A stretch of 64,000 bases of DNA from assembly GCF_029674545.1 (NCBI RefSeq), contig NZ_CP121354.1, positions 6,271,001 to 6,335,000 on the forward strand, read 5' to 3'. Within the stretch, counting starts at the first letter, position 1. Each line of letters begins with the position of its first letter. The notes under the pieces were generated by a model. That model was not told the DNA's origin. It saw nothing but the letters and a program-made list of their open reading frames with translations, and did not search any database. Shown here one piece after another: positions 8,637 through 17,044 of the stretch. The stretch is from Mesorhizobium sp. WSM4904. Lineage in GTDB: Bacteria; Pseudomonadota; Alphaproteobacteria; Rhizobiales; Rhizobiaceae. Both the position numbers and the translations under genes were made by a program.

Positions 8637-9404
8637 TTGACTGAGACCGGCATTCATTTTCTCGACGCGCGCGGGCCGGACGGCATGCGGCTCTATGCCA
8701 TCGGCGACGTGCATGGCCGCCACGACCTGCTCGCCGCCATGCACCACCGGATCGAGACCGAGCTGGAGCACGCGGCGGCGTCCGATTGGCGCATCATCCA
8801 TCTCGGCGATTATACGGACCGGGGCCTGGACTCCAAAAGCGTCATCGATTTCCTGATCGAGGCACGAGAACGCGATCCGCGCAACCTGATGCTCGCCGGC
8901 AATCACGACATCGGCTTCCTCGATTTTCTCGACCGCCCGGACCCGGACGGGCTATTCATGCGCTATGGCGGCGTCCAGACCGCGGCGTCATACGGGGTCA
9001 AGCTCTCGACCGGCAGCGGCTGGTTCGGCAGGCCGGACGAGGCACTGGCGCACGGACACGCAGCCTTGGTCGAAGCGGTGCCGCAAGCCCATGTCGACTT
9101 CCTGCGCTCGCTGTCCTTTTCAGTGACCTTCGGCGACTTCTTCTTCTGCCACGCCGGCATCAGGCCCGGCATCCCGCTCGAAAGCCAGAGTCCGCAGGAC
9201 CTGATCTGGATCCGCGATGCCTTCCACGACCACCCCGGCCTCTATCCGAAGGTGATCGTGCACGGGCACACACCGGTCCCCGAGGCAGAGGTGATGGCCA
9301 ACCGCGTCAATGTCGACACCCTCGCCTGGCAATCGGGAATGCTCAGCACCCTCGCCATCAACGGCGCTGAGAAGCGCATCCTGACGGTGAAGGGAAAGGC
9401 GTAG
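8637..9404 (+). CDS. Metallophosphoesterase (PP2A-like Ser/Thr phosphatase family)
   Basis: A 255-residue calcineurin-like phosphoesterase. Seen: the three metal-binding signatures GDVHGRHD (D24, H26), GDYTDRG near residue 60 and GNHD near residue 88, with HGHTP towards the C-terminus. This set is shared by bacterial serine/threonine phosphatases and diadenosine-tetraphosphatase-like enzymes; sequence alone does not decide the substrate. The start is a TTG at 8637 with GGGAAG about ten bases ahead. It stands alone after lldD; no operon partner is evident. Confidence 0.85.
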   Translation: MTETGIHFLDARGPDGMRLYAIGDVHGRHDLLAAMHHRIETELEHAAASDWRIIHLGDYTDRGLDSKSVIDFLIEARERDPRNLMLAGNHDIGFLDFLDRPDPDGLFMRYGGVQTAASYGVKLSTGSGWFGRPDEALAHGHAALVEAVPQAHVDFLRSLSFSVTFGDFFFCHAGIRPGIPLESQSPQDLIWIRDAFHDHPGLYPKVIVHGHTPVPEAEVMANRVNVDTLAWQSGMLSTLAINGAEKRILTVKGKA

Positions 9405-9882
9405 CCAAATCCCGACTACGGGATCGGCTTTCCGCTTGTCGGGAAGGATCAGGCTTTAGCGAAGCGCGGCGGTGACGCCGTAGCCGTCGACGGCCTGATG
9501 ATTGTTGGCCGCGTCGGCGGAATAAATGCCGAGGCCGCACACGACGATTGCAGACAGCATGACAAAGGACAAAAGCGCTGCTTTCACGGACGTCATCTCT
9601 GGTTAAGCTTTCTGCATCTGTGCACGAGGCGGTTACCAATGCGTTGAAACGATAAAATGCGTCTCAATGTTTCGACGATTTCGCGCTTCTAGGCAGATTC
9701 TGTATCGCCGCTGTGTCGCATGGATCACACAGAAGGTTCATCGCGGTTGCACAGACGATACAGGGCGCGCGCCTTCTAGGATGGCGGGCGAGCACAAGCC
9801 AAGGACGAAGCAGGTTTTCCCCAGGCGGGACCGCCGTCGCGTGCCAATTATGTCACGCTTGGCGCGGCGGTCGGCGAGATGA
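9405..9882. other. Mostly non-coding gap with one small ORF
   Basis: About 480 bp between the metallophosphoesterase and the convergent amidotransferase gene. It contains the small minus-strand ORF at 9456-9596. The remainder (9600-9882) has short frames in several directions but no ribosome-binding site and no family resemblance; I see no RNA gene there. Confidence 0.5.
9456..9596 (-). CDS. Small exported or membrane-anchored hypothetical protein
   Basis: A 46-residue ORF, too short for many gene finders. The product begins MTSVKAALLSFVMLSAIVVC: a Lys near the start followed by an uninterrupted hydrophobic stretch, then GIYSADA, which could be a signal-peptidase site (after SADA), leaving a mature piece of roughly 17 residues. 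No family recognised. The ribosome-binding site is weak (CCAGAG before the ATG). Codon use is GC-rich as in neighbouring genes, which argues for a real gene. Confidence 0.5.
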   Translation of the reverse strand: MTSVKAALLSFVMLSAIVVCGLGIYSADAANNHQAVDGYGVTAALR

Positions 9883-10581
9883 TCAGATCGTCGCCACCCA
9901 AGCGCGGGCAATGGCGAGCCCGGCGGCGTCGGCATCGGGCCCGTTGCGGGCCATCTCGTCATCGAGCTTGCCGGCCCAGTCGGGATGACGGTCGGCGATC
10001 AACGTCGCGAAGGAGGTGCTCCAGTCGCGCACCAGCGGGCGATCCGCCTCGAAATGGAACTGGAAGCCGTAGACGGCGCGGCCGATGCGAAAGGCCTGGT
10101 TCTGGGCGACATCGTTGCCGGCGAGCCGCACGGCTTCCTCAGGCAGGTCGAACGTGTCGTCGTGCCATTGGAAGATCGGGAATTTTTCCGGCAAGGCGCC
10201 GAGCACCGGATCGGCCTTGGCTGAGGTCGTCAGCGACACGCCGCACCAACCGAATTCGACTGCGCCGCCAATGTGGTTCTCAGCGCCAAAGGCGCGGGCG
10301 ACGAGCTGGCTGCCAAGACAGATGCCGAGCACCGACCGGTCCTTGCCGGCGAAATCGCGCGTCAGTTGGAGCAGGGCCGGAAAATAGGGATAGTCATGAT
10401 CGTCCAGCGCATTCTGCCCGCCGCCCAGCACCACCATGGCATCGTGACCGTTCGCGTCCTGCGGCAGCGGGTCGCCCTGGTAGGGGCGGCGCAGGTCGAG
10501 CTCGGCGCCGGCCTCCGCAAGCGCGGCGCCGACCTGGCCGAGGCCGGTATTGTCGTAGTTCTGGACCACCAGCACCCGCAT
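9883..10581 (-). CDS. Type 1 glutamine amidotransferase
   Basis: A 232-residue class I glutamine amidotransferase domain standing alone, of the kind annotated as GMP synthase-like. Seen: the nucleophile elbow GICLGSQ with Cys88, the oxyanion region VLGGGQNALDD near residue 55, and the His/Glu pair in FQFHFE (His176, Glu178), so the catalytic triad is complete. Such free-standing domains hydrolyse glutamine or gamma-glutamyl compounds; the true substrate is unknown here. No partner synthetase domain is adjacent. Confidence 0.88.
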   Translation of the reverse strand: MRVLVVQNYDNTGLGQVGAALAEAGAELDLRRPYQGDPLPQDANGHDAMVVLGGGQNALDDHDYPYFPALLQLTRDFAGKDRSVLGICLGSQLVARAFGAENHIGGAVEFGWCGVSLTTSAKADPVLGALPEKFPIFQWHDDTFDLPEEAVRLAGNDVAQNQAFRIGRAVYGFQFHFEADRPLVRDWSTSFATLIADRHPDWAGKLDDEMARNGPDADAAGLAIARAWVATI

Positions 10582-10668
10582 CTAGAAACCCTGCTGACAT
10601 GAAAATGCTGGGGCGAGCGATATCATGCCGATCGCATTTCAGCCAAGCTGCGTGCCGGAGAGGAAGCT

Positions 10669-11316
10669 ATGCCACTGCAGAACCGGGTCGATCCGTTCGG
10701 CGCCATCCACGCCGTACCCCAGCGCGGGCTGTTCATGGGCAATCGCGGCATCATCCACGACCCCGAGACGAAGACGCTGCTGAAGAAGCGCTGGGCCTTG
10801 CCGGCCTGGATCATCTGCGTCTGCGAATTCCGCAACGTGCGGCGCGAGCCGATGGGCCGCAACAGGCCGGGCGGCAAGGCCGGCTGGACCGAACTGTTCT
10901 TCCTCGACGAGGTGACGGCTTTAGCCGCCGGCCACCGGCCCTGCTTCTTCTGCCGGCGCGAACGGGCGACCGATTTCGTCAGCCGTTTCGGCGAGGCCTT
11001 CGGCATTGCCGTGCCGCGCGCACCGATGGTCGACAAGCGACTGCACAAGGAGCGACTGGCTTCGGGTGGGCGGCCTCCGGCTGTCGCCGTCGAAGAGCTT
11101 GGCGCCTTTCCGAATGGGACGGTGGTGGCAGATGGCAGCACTGCTTATGCGCTCCGCGACGGCACGGCGCTAAGATGGTCGTTTGCAGGCTACGATGATC
11201 CAATCGCATTCGACGGCCTTGTCGGGAAGCTGCTGCGGCTGATCACGCCCGCCACGAGCGTTTCGGTCCTGAGACAGGGCTACGTGCCGGTCTGGCATCT
11301 CTCCGCCGATACTTGA
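10669..11316 (+). CDS. Conserved hypothetical protein with CxxC motif
   Basis: A 215-residue soluble protein I cannot place in a named family. Visible: an N-terminal segment rich in Arg and Gly, a [12 protein letters not shown] motif at about residues 84-95 that could bind a metal, and ICVCEF near residue 50. There is no signal peptide or membrane segment. The start ATG at 10669 follows GAGAGGAAG, a fair ribosome-binding site. It diverges from the amidotransferase gene and is separated from rsmE by a long palindrome. Confidence 0.75.
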   Translation: MPLQNRVDPFGAIHAVPQRGLFMGNRGIIHDPETKTLLKKRWALPAWIICVCEFRNVRREPMGRNRPGGKAGWTELFFLDEVTALAAGHRPCFFCRRERATDFVSRFGEAFGIAVPRAPMVDKRLHKERLASGGRPPAVAVEELGAFPNGTVVADGSTAYALRDGTALRWSFAGYDDPIAFDGLVGKLLRLITPATSVSVLRQGYVPVWHLSADT

Positions 11317-11342
11317 CGCCTCCCCGCGCCTCGCCCATTGCC

Positions 11343-11380
11343 AAGCAGATATTCGTGGGATGTCCCATGAATATCTGCTT
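11343..11380. repeat. 38-bp near-perfect palindrome upstream of rsmE
   Basis: Arms AAGCAGATATTCGTGGGA (11343-11360) and TCCCATGAATATCTGCTT (11363-11380) pair over 18 bp with one mismatch and only two central bases. It could be a terminator for the upstream gene (a T-rich stretch, CCCTTGTTTTT, follows at a distance), a dyad operator, or a cruciform. It is not one of the repeat families seen elsewhere in the window. Confidence 0.7.
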
Positions 11381-11449
11381 AGATTCCCTTGTTTTTCGCA
11401 GGCTCTGATCGCAAAAACGCAGGACACTTTTGCGGAACCTGCTTGGGCC

Positions 11450-12184
11450 ATGCGCGCCAACTACAAAATGCAGCGACTGTTCGTGCCGGACGATCTCGGA
11501 CCGGGCGTCGAATTCGATGCCGGACAACAGCAAAGCCATTATCTTGCACATGTGCTGCGGCTCGGCGAAGGCGCGGAGGTCCTGCTCTTCAACGGCCGCG
11601 ACGGCGAATGGTCGGCTTCGATCGCCGCCAAATCCAAGAAGGCGGTGCGGCTCAAGGTGCTTTCCCTGCAGCGGCCGCAGCCGCCGCTGCCCGATCTCGT
11701 CTATTGCTTCGCCCCGCTGAAGCAAGGCCGGCTCGATTATCTGGTGCAGAAGGCGGTGGAGATGGGCGCCGGCATCCTGCAGCCTGTCATCACCCAGCAT
11801 ACGCAAGTGGTGAAGCCCGGCATCGATCGACTGCGCGCCAATGTCGTCGAGGCGGCCGAGCAATGCGGCATCCTGGCCGTGCCGGAAGTGCGCGAGGCGG
11901 AGAAGCTGGAGCGGCTGCTCGGCGGCTGGGACAAGGGACGGCGGCTGATCTTCTGCGACGAGGATGCCTCGACCAACAATCCGCTGCCGGCCTTGCAGAA
12001 GGTGCAAGAGAAAAAACTTGCGCTGCTGGTCGGACCCGAGGGCGGATTTTCCGACGATGAGCGCAAGATGCTGAGGGCGCTGCCCTTCGTCACCGCCATC
12101 CCGCTTGGACCGCGCATCCTGCGCGCCGATACGGCGGCGGTGGCGGCGCTTGCCGTGATGCAGGCCGCGATAGGGGACTGGTGA
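11450..12184 (+). CDS. rsmE: 16S rRNA m3U1498 methyltransferase RsmE
   Basis: A 244-residue SPOUT-fold methyltransferase that methylates N3 of U1498 in 16S rRNA using S-adenosylmethionine. Seen: the N-terminal PUA-like domain beginning [16 protein letters not shown], the [15 protein letters not shown] signature near residue 30, and the C-terminal knot with [10 protein letters not shown] near residue 195 and [16 protein letters not shown] near residue 220, which form the cofactor site. The start at 11450 gives normal length; the frame is open upstream but crosses the palindrome. In many alphaproteobacteria rsmE precedes gshA, as here. Confidence 0.93.
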   Translation: MRANYKMQRLFVPDDLGPGVEFDAGQQQSHYLAHVLRLGEGAEVLLFNGRDGEWSASIAAKSKKAVRLKVLSLQRPQPPLPDLVYCFAPLKQGRLDYLVQKAVEMGAGILQPVITQHTQVVKPGIDRLRANVVEAAEQCGILAVPEVREAEKLERLLGGWDKGRRLIFCDEDASTNNPLPALQKVQEKKLALLVGPEGGFSDDERKMLRALPFVTAIPLGPRILRADTAAVAALAVMQAAIGDW

Positions 12185-12273
12185 TCAAATCCAGTTGAGC
12201 CGTGGCTCAGGATTTTTCGCTTGATCGGCTACTGACATTTCGTCCATCTAGCGCCCGGCGGTCGACCGACCTA

Positions 12274-12375
12274 CTACAGCGCCGCGCGTCCTTTCGGACG
12301 CGCAAAGGAGGCTGTAGCACTTTGATTTGGCGCATGATCCTTTCGAAAATCGAAGCCGATTTTCTGGGTCACGCG
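12274..12375. repeat. Rhizobial intergenic repeat with stem-loop
   Basis: Between rsmE and gshA. It contains an inner hairpin GCGCGTCC-TTTC-GGACGCGC (12284-12303) enclosed by CTACAGC (12274-12280) and GCTGTAG (12311-12317), then CACTTTGATTTGGCGCATGA and the inverted pair AAAATCGAAGCCGATTTT. This matches a repeat family I recognise from Mesorhizobium and Rhizobium intergenic regions. Confidence 0.7.
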
Positions 12376-12391
12376 GCGGGAGGGCTTTCTA

Positions 12392-13765
12392 ATGGCGCGC
12401 GACACAACCGATACCAGTCCCATCGAAGGCATCGACGAACTCGTCGGCTACCTGGCCGCGGGCAACAAGCCGCGCGACAAATGGCGGATCGGCACCGAGC
12501 ACGAGAAATTCCCCTTCTATGTCGACGGCAACGCGCCGGTGCCCTATGGCGGCGAGCGCGGCATCCGTGCCATACTCGAAGGCATGCAGGAAAAGCTCGG
12601 CTGGGATCCGATCATGGATGCCGGCCGCATCATCGGCCTGGTCGAGCCGACCGGCCAGGGCGCGATCTCGCTGGAGCCCGGCGGGCAGTTCGAGCTTTCC
12701 GGCGCGCCGCTGGAGTCGATCCACCAGACCTGCCGCGAGGGCAATGCGCATCTGGCGCAGGTGCGCGAGATCGCCGAGCCGCTCGGCATCCGCTTCCTCG
12801 GCCTCGGCGGCAGCCCGAAATGGTCGCTCGCCGAAACGCCGAAAATGCCGAAGTCGCGCTACGAGATCATGACCCGCTACATGCCGAAGGTCGGTTCCAA
12901 GGGCCTCGACATGATGTACCGCACCTGCACGATCCAGGTGAATCTCGACTTCGAGAGCGAAGTCGACATGCGCCGCAAGATGCAGGTGTCGCTGAAGCTG
13001 CAGCCGCTGTCGACGGCGCTGTTCGCCAATTCGCCCTTCACCGAGAGCCGGCCGAACGGGCTGCAGAGCTGGCGTGGCGACATCTGGCGCGACACCGACA
13101 ACCAGCGTTCCGGCATGCTGGAATTCTGCTTCGCGCCCGACTTCGGCTTCGCCGATTATGTCGAATGGGCGCTCGACGTACCGATGTATTTCGTTATCCG
13201 CGACGGCCACTATCACGACATGACGCGCTACACGTTCCGCCAGTTCATGGCAGGGGCCGCGCGCGCGCAAGTGCCTGATGGGCTGCCGACAATGGGCGAC
13301 TGGGCGAACCACTTGTCGACCCTCTTCCCCGATGTGCGGCTGAAGCGTTTCCTTGAAATGCGCGGCGCCGATGGCGGGCCGTGGCGGCGCATCTGCGCGC
13401 TGCCGGCCTTCTGGGTCGGACTGCTCTATGACGAGCAGGCGCTGGACGCCGCCGAGACGTTGACATCGAGCTGGACCTACGAGGAGGCGCTGGCGATGCG
13501 CAATGCGGTTCCGGAACACGGCATTTCGGCGCCGTTCCGCAACGCCACCTTGCGCGAGGTTGCCCGCGACGTGCTCGCCATCGCGCGCATGGGGCTGAAG
13601 AACCGCGGCAAGAAGAACCGCGACGGCTATGACGAGACGTCGTTCCTCAACACGCTCGACGAGGTCGTGGCGCGCGGCACCACCAGCGCCGAGGAGATGC
13701 TTTCGGCCTACCATACGCGCTGGGGCTGCTCGATCGAGCCGGTGTTCATGGAATATGCCTACTAA
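12392..13765 (+). CDS. gshA: Glutamate-cysteine ligase GshA
   Basis: A 457-residue ATP-dependent ligase making gamma-glutamylcysteine, the first step of glutathione synthesis. It belongs to the plant/alphaproteobacterial class of the enzyme, not the E. coli class. Seen: KWRIGTEHEKF at about residues 30-40 (glutamate-binding start of the fold), GGQFELSGAPLESIHQTC near residue 105, MYRTCTIQVNLDF near residue 175 and the C-terminal YHTRWGCSIEPVF. Length matches the family. The start ATG at 12392 lies just behind the repeat element. Confidence 0.93.
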   Translation: MARDTTDTSPIEGIDELVGYLAAGNKPRDKWRIGTEHEKFPFYVDGNAPVPYGGERGIRAILEGMQEKLGWDPIMDAGRIIGLVEPTGQGAISLEPGGQFELSGAPLESIHQTCREGNAHLAQVREIAEPLGIRFLGLGGSPKWSLAETPKMPKSRYEIMTRYMPKVGSKGLDMMYRTCTIQVNLDFESEVDMRRKMQVSLKLQPLSTALFANSPFTESRPNGLQSWRGDIWRDTDNQRSGMLEFCFAPDFGFADYVEWALDVPMYFVIRDGHYHDMTRYTFRQFMAGAARAQVPDGLPTMGDWANHLSTLFPDVRLKRFLEMRGADGGPWRRICALPAFWVGLLYDEQALDAAETLTSSWTYEEALAMRNAVPEHGISAPFRNATLREVARDVLAIARMGLKNRGKKNRDGYDETSFLNTLDEVVARGTTSAEEMLSAYHTRWGCSIEPVFMEYAY

Positions 13766-13864
13766 CCGTCGGGCTTCCGTCTGACGGCGGCGCGGCAAAA
13801 GCTGCTTCAATCGGGGATGGAAACGAACTAGGCTCCTGCGCGAGGATATTGCGGAGGAGATCCC

Positions 13865-14890
13865 ATGCCTTCCCTGTTCGATATGTTTTCGCAAGCCCAG
13901 AACGGCGCCGCCATGCAGGCGCTGGCCCAGCAGTATGGCCTGTCGATGCAGCAGACCCAGGCCGCGGTGCAGGCGTTGCTGCCGGCCTTCTCGCAGGGAC
14001 TGCAGCGCAACACGGCCGATCCCTACGGAATGGGCGCCTTCATGACGGCGATGGCGAGCGGCCAGCACGCCAAATATTTCGAGGACGCCAGCCGGGCCTT
14101 CACGCCGCAAGGCATAGACGAAGGCAACGGCATCCTCGGCCATTTGTTCGGCTCGAAGGATTTGTCGCGCGCCGTGGCCGCCCAGGCCGCGCAGGCGACC
14201 GGGCTCAGCCAGCAGGTGCTGCAGCAGATGCTGCCGGCGATGGCCTCGATGATGATGGGCGGGCTGTTCAAGCAGACCAACAATCAGCTGGCGGGGGGGC
14301 AGATGCAGGCCGCCGGCGGCTTTGGCGGCGGCAGCAATCCGCTCGGCGAAATCATCGAGGAGATGATGCGGCAGGCGGGCGGCGGCGCGCAGGCCCAGCA
14401 AACGCGCCAGGCGCCCAATCCATATGGCGACAACCCGCTCGGCAAGGTGTTGCAGGACATGTTCGGCGGCGGCGCGCAGCAACCGCAAAGCCAGCCGCAG
14501 CAGGCGCCCAATCCTTACGGCGACAATCCGCTCGGCAAAGTGCTGCAAGACATGTTCGGCGGCGGCGCGCAGCAGCCGCAGCAAACCCGATCGCCGCAAA
14601 CGCAGAGCCCCTATGGCGATAGTCCGCTCGGCAAGATCTTCGAGGAGATGCTGCGCCAAGGCGGCGGCTTCGGCACGCCGGGCGGACAGCCGGCGCCACA
14701 GACGCCGCAACGCCAACCCCAACAGAGTCAGCCGCCGCAGCCGCAAACCAATCCGAGCGGCCGGCCTCGGAACCCGTTCGACGATATCTTCGGCAGGATG
14801 TTCGAGACCGGCGCGCAGCAGCGCGACGAGTATCAGAAGGGCATGGAGAGCATCTTCGACCAGTTCAAGCGCGGCATGGACCGGCGGTGA
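13865..14890 (+). CDS. DUF937 protein with Gln/Pro/Gly-rich repeat tail
   Basis: A 341-residue protein. Residues 1-140 form the DUF937 domain (MPSLFDMFSQAQNGAAMQAL, then helical, Met- and Gln-rich). Residues about 155-310 are low-complexity with imperfect tandem units carrying PYGDNPLGKVLQDMFGGGAQ; two nearly identical 93-bp copies start at about 14408 and 14501, with degenerate ones before (14328) and after (14602). No signal peptide. The start ATG follows GGAGGAGATCCC, a strong ribosome-binding site. Function unknown; the repeats suggest a scaffold or binding surface. Copy number may vary between strains. Confidence 0.85.
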   Translation: MPSLFDMFSQAQNGAAMQALAQQYGLSMQQTQAAVQALLPAFSQGLQRNTADPYGMGAFMTAMASGQHAKYFEDASRAFTPQGIDEGNGILGHLFGSKDLSRAVAAQAAQATGLSQQVLQQMLPAMASMMMGGLFKQTNNQLAGGQMQAAGGFGGGSNPLGEIIEEMMRQAGGGAQAQQTRQAPNPYGDNPLGKVLQDMFGGGAQQPQSQPQQAPNPYGDNPLGKVLQDMFGGGAQQPQQTRSPQTQSPYGDSPLGKIFEEMLRQGGGFGTPGGQPAPQTPQRQPQQSQPPQPQTNPSGRPRNPFDDIFGRMFETGAQQRDEYQKGMESIFDQFKRGMDRR

Positions 14891-15025
14891 GCCCGAATAC
14901 CGCCGGAGCGACGTCCCGCTAGCAAGAGAGCCGAGCGCCGCAATCCTCGCCGCGACTGGTTGCCGGCTGGATTTTATCGATTACAACTTCACCATCGAGC
15001 ATTGTGAATCATAAGGAAAAGCGGG

Positions 15026-15376
15026 ATGCGCCCTTCGTCCTCTATGTTGCTACTGATGCTTGCCGCATCGTTGATGGGCTGCACAACAAGCCACGGAAAC
15101 GCTGGTCAAAGCTCGAAGAACGAGGCGCAATGCGTTGGCTTCGGCTTTGAAGAAGGTACGGATGCTTTCGCTAACTGCATGATGCAGCTTTCACTGCGGC
15201 AGGGGGGCCGGCAGCAGCCAGATCACGACACCCTTGTCAATCAATACAGAAGCCGCAGCAAGGCCCGACAGGGTGACGATCGTTATCCCGTATGCAGCGC
15301 CGCGAACATGGATGCTGAGTTGGATATTACGACGGGTAAGTGGGTCGGTCCTGATTGCCAGATGGCGCCAGATTAG
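15026..15376 (+). CDS. Putative small lipoprotein
   Basis: A 116-residue predicted lipoprotein: the N-terminus MRPSSSMLLLMLAASLMGC has a hydrophobic core and a lipobox LMGC with Cys19 as the lipidation site. The mature part contains three further cysteines (QCVGFGF, NCMMQLS, YPVCSAAN plus DCQMAPD), a pattern seen in small rhizobial envelope proteins of unknown role. The ATG follows AAGGAAAAGCGGG. Base composition here (15000-15470) is less GC-rich than the surroundings, a mild hint of different origin. Confidence 0.7.
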   Translation: MRPSSSMLLLMLAASLMGCTTSHGNAGQSSKNEAQCVGFGFEEGTDAFANCMMQLSLRQGGRQQPDHDTLVNQYRSRSKARQGDDRYPVCSAANMDAELDITTGKWVGPDCQMAPD

Positions 15377-15466
15377 AGCTCGCGTCCATAGATGGCTTTT
15401 ACTGTTTTCATTGATTTAAATGCGGCTGGCGGCAACCAATTCTTCCGGTCATGAGTCGAAGCCTAT

Positions 15467-15500
15467 AAAAAATGCCCGGTCCTGGAGGAGAACCGGGCAA
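15467..15500 (-). terminator. Rho-independent terminator for the DUF1127 transcript
   Basis: Read on the minus strand: TGCCCGGT, loop TCTCCTCCAGG, ACCGGGCA, then a run of six T (the AAAAAA at 15467-15472 on the plus strand). Strong stem plus T-tail, placed about 115 bp after the DUF1127 stop. The loop contains CTCCTCC, complementary to Shine-Dalgarno sequences. Confidence 0.8.
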
Positions 15501-15614
15501 TCTGCAGGCAGGCCGGCGGGGAACCGGCTGGGAGTGTGGGAGCCTGCATGAAACTTGGTCGCGCTTAGCCTTCAAAAGGTTCAAGGCGACCGAAAGGTCT
15601 GAGGCCTAAACCTG

Positions 15615-15905
15615 TCAGGCGACCTTGCGGGCGAGATCCTCTATGGTGTCGGCGCGCTCTTCTGCGATCGCGCGCAGCTTCACCGTCGGATCGCGGCCGA
15701 AAGGCACGGCGACGGCGACATGGAGATCGGCGCGGGTCAGGCCGATATCGGCAAGCTCGGCATCCGACATCTCCCCGAGGCGATAGAAGGCGCGGCGGTT
15801 TTTCCAGGCGCGAAAGGCGTCGACGACTGCATTGAGCACGCGCGTCGCAACGGCCGGACGCGTGGTGATGCGCGGGGTCTCGGAGGCGAATTCGATCGTG
15901 GTCAT
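15615..15905 (-). CDS. DUF1127 domain small protein
   Basis: A 96-residue basic protein with the DUF1127 motif FRAWKNRRAFYRLGEMSDAELADIGLTRADL at about residues 32-63; the Arg-rich helices of this domain are known in other alphaproteobacteria to take part in RNA-level regulation and stress or virulence control. The ATG at 15905 follows GAAGGAGAGACTGAC, a strong ribosome-binding site; longer frames upstream lack one. Downstream lies a long 3' untranslated region ending in a terminator with an anti-Shine-Dalgarno loop. It diverges from a LysR regulator of the VtlR/LsrB type, which in Brucella and Agrobacterium activates DUF1127 genes, so direct control by its neighbour is likely. Confidence 0.88.
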   Translation of the reverse strand: MTTIEFASETPRITTRPAVATRVLNAVVDAFRAWKNRRAFYRLGEMSDAELADIGLTRADLHVAVAVPFGRDPTVKLRAIAEERADTIEDLARKVA

Positions 15906-16085
15906 GTCAGTCTCTCCTTCAGGAGTCGAGCGGACGAAACCGGCCAAACGGCGCCTGGGAGGAGCGCCGTTCCGGATTCCATTCACATGCTTTCATGTGG
16001 ACGATGCCAATTTGCCATCACGTGATTGATTAATCCAACGAATGTTTTTAATCTGTAGCATCAACATCAATGATGGGTTTGACCG

Positions 16086-17042
16086 ATGAAAGCGCCTCTC
16101 GATCTCGATCAGTTGCAGACCTTCATCTCGATCGCGGACACCGGCAGCTTCACCCGGGCAGCCGAAGAGGTGCACCGGACGCAGTCGGCGGTGTCGATGC
16201 AGATGCGCCGGCTGGAGGAGCGGATCGGCAAGCCGCTGTTCGAAAAGGACGGCCGCACCAACAAGCTGACCGAGGAAGGCGACAGGCTGCTTTCCTATGC
16301 GAGGCGGCTGATCTACCTCAACCGCGAGACGCTCGCGGCCTTCGACGACCAGCGGCTCGAGGGCACCATCCGTATCGGCACGCCGGACGACTATGCCGAC
16401 CGCTTCCTGCCCGAGATCATGGCGCGCTTCTCGCGCTCCAACCCGCGTGTGGAGCTCACCGTCATCTGCGAGCCGACGCCCGGGCTGGTCGAGCACATCA
16501 AGCGCGGCAATCTCGATCTCGCGCTGGTGACGCACAACGACACGCGCGGCCAGTCGGAAGTGGTGCGGCGCGAGCCGCTTTTGTGGGTCACCTCGGCCAA
16601 CCACGCCACGCATGAGCAGGAAATCCTGCCGATGGCGTTCGGCCGGCCGAACTGCATCTGGCGGCGCGCGGCCGTCGACGTGCTCGACCGGCAGAATCGC
16701 GAATATCGCGTGCTGTTCTCCAGCTTCTCGGCCACCGTGATCACCGCCGCCGTGCTTTCAGGCCTCGCCATCTCGGTGCTGCCGGAATGCGCGCTCAGGC
16801 CAGGCATGCGCGTGCTTGGCGAAGCCGACGGGTTCGACACGTTGCCCGATTGCCGCATCGGCATCATGCGCGGCCAGACCTCGCAGCCGGAGATCGTCGA
16901 TGCGCTGGCCAGGCACATCGCGGAAAGCCTCGACAACATTTCCGTGCCGGTCGGCGAAGAGACGGGAAGCTTCGACTTCGCCGCCCTCGCCTATGCCAAG
17001 ATGAAGCGGACCAAGCCCAGCCAGATCCTGCCCGGCTGGTAG
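16086..17042 (+). CDS. LysR-family regulator, LsrB/VtlR type
   Basis: A 318-residue LysR regulator. Seen: the N-terminal helix-turn-helix LDLDQLQTFISIADTGSFTRAAEEV through QSAVSMQMRRLEERIGKPLF (residues 4-60), then the substrate-binding fold with GTIRIGTPDDYADRFLP near residue 95. The N-terminus resembles LsrB/VtlR of rhizobia and Brucella as I remember them; orthology is not proved, since genomes may carry several paralogues. The divergent DUF1127 gene 180 bp away supports a VtlR-like circuit. The promoter gap contains the palindrome GATTAATC (16028-16035), a candidate binding element. Confidence 0.85.
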   Translation: MKAPLDLDQLQTFISIADTGSFTRAAEEVHRTQSAVSMQMRRLEERIGKPLFEKDGRTNKLTEEGDRLLSYARRLIYLNRETLAAFDDQRLEGTIRIGTPDDYADRFLPEIMARFSRSNPRVELTVICEPTPGLVEHIKRGNLDLALVTHNDTRGQSEVVRREPLLWVTSANHATHEQEILPMAFGRPNCIWRRAAVDVLDRQNREYRVLFSSFSATVITAAVLSGLAISVLPECALRPGMRVLGEADGFDTLPDCRIGIMRGQTSQPEIVDALARHIAESLDNISVPVGEETGSFDFAALAYAKMKRTKPSQILPGW

Positions 17043-17044
17043 GG

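Noticed and set aside
9667..9882. 71-codon plus-strand ORF in the gap before the amidotransferase gene
   Set aside because: Very Arg-rich translation, no ribosome-binding site, and a competing frame of similar length overlaps it.
12389..14746. 785-codon open frame on the minus strand opposite gshA and the DUF937 gene
   Set aside because: It is the shadow of two well-supported plus-strand genes; the translation is Arg/His/Leu-rich low-complexity with no family resemblance, a usual effect of high-GC codon use.
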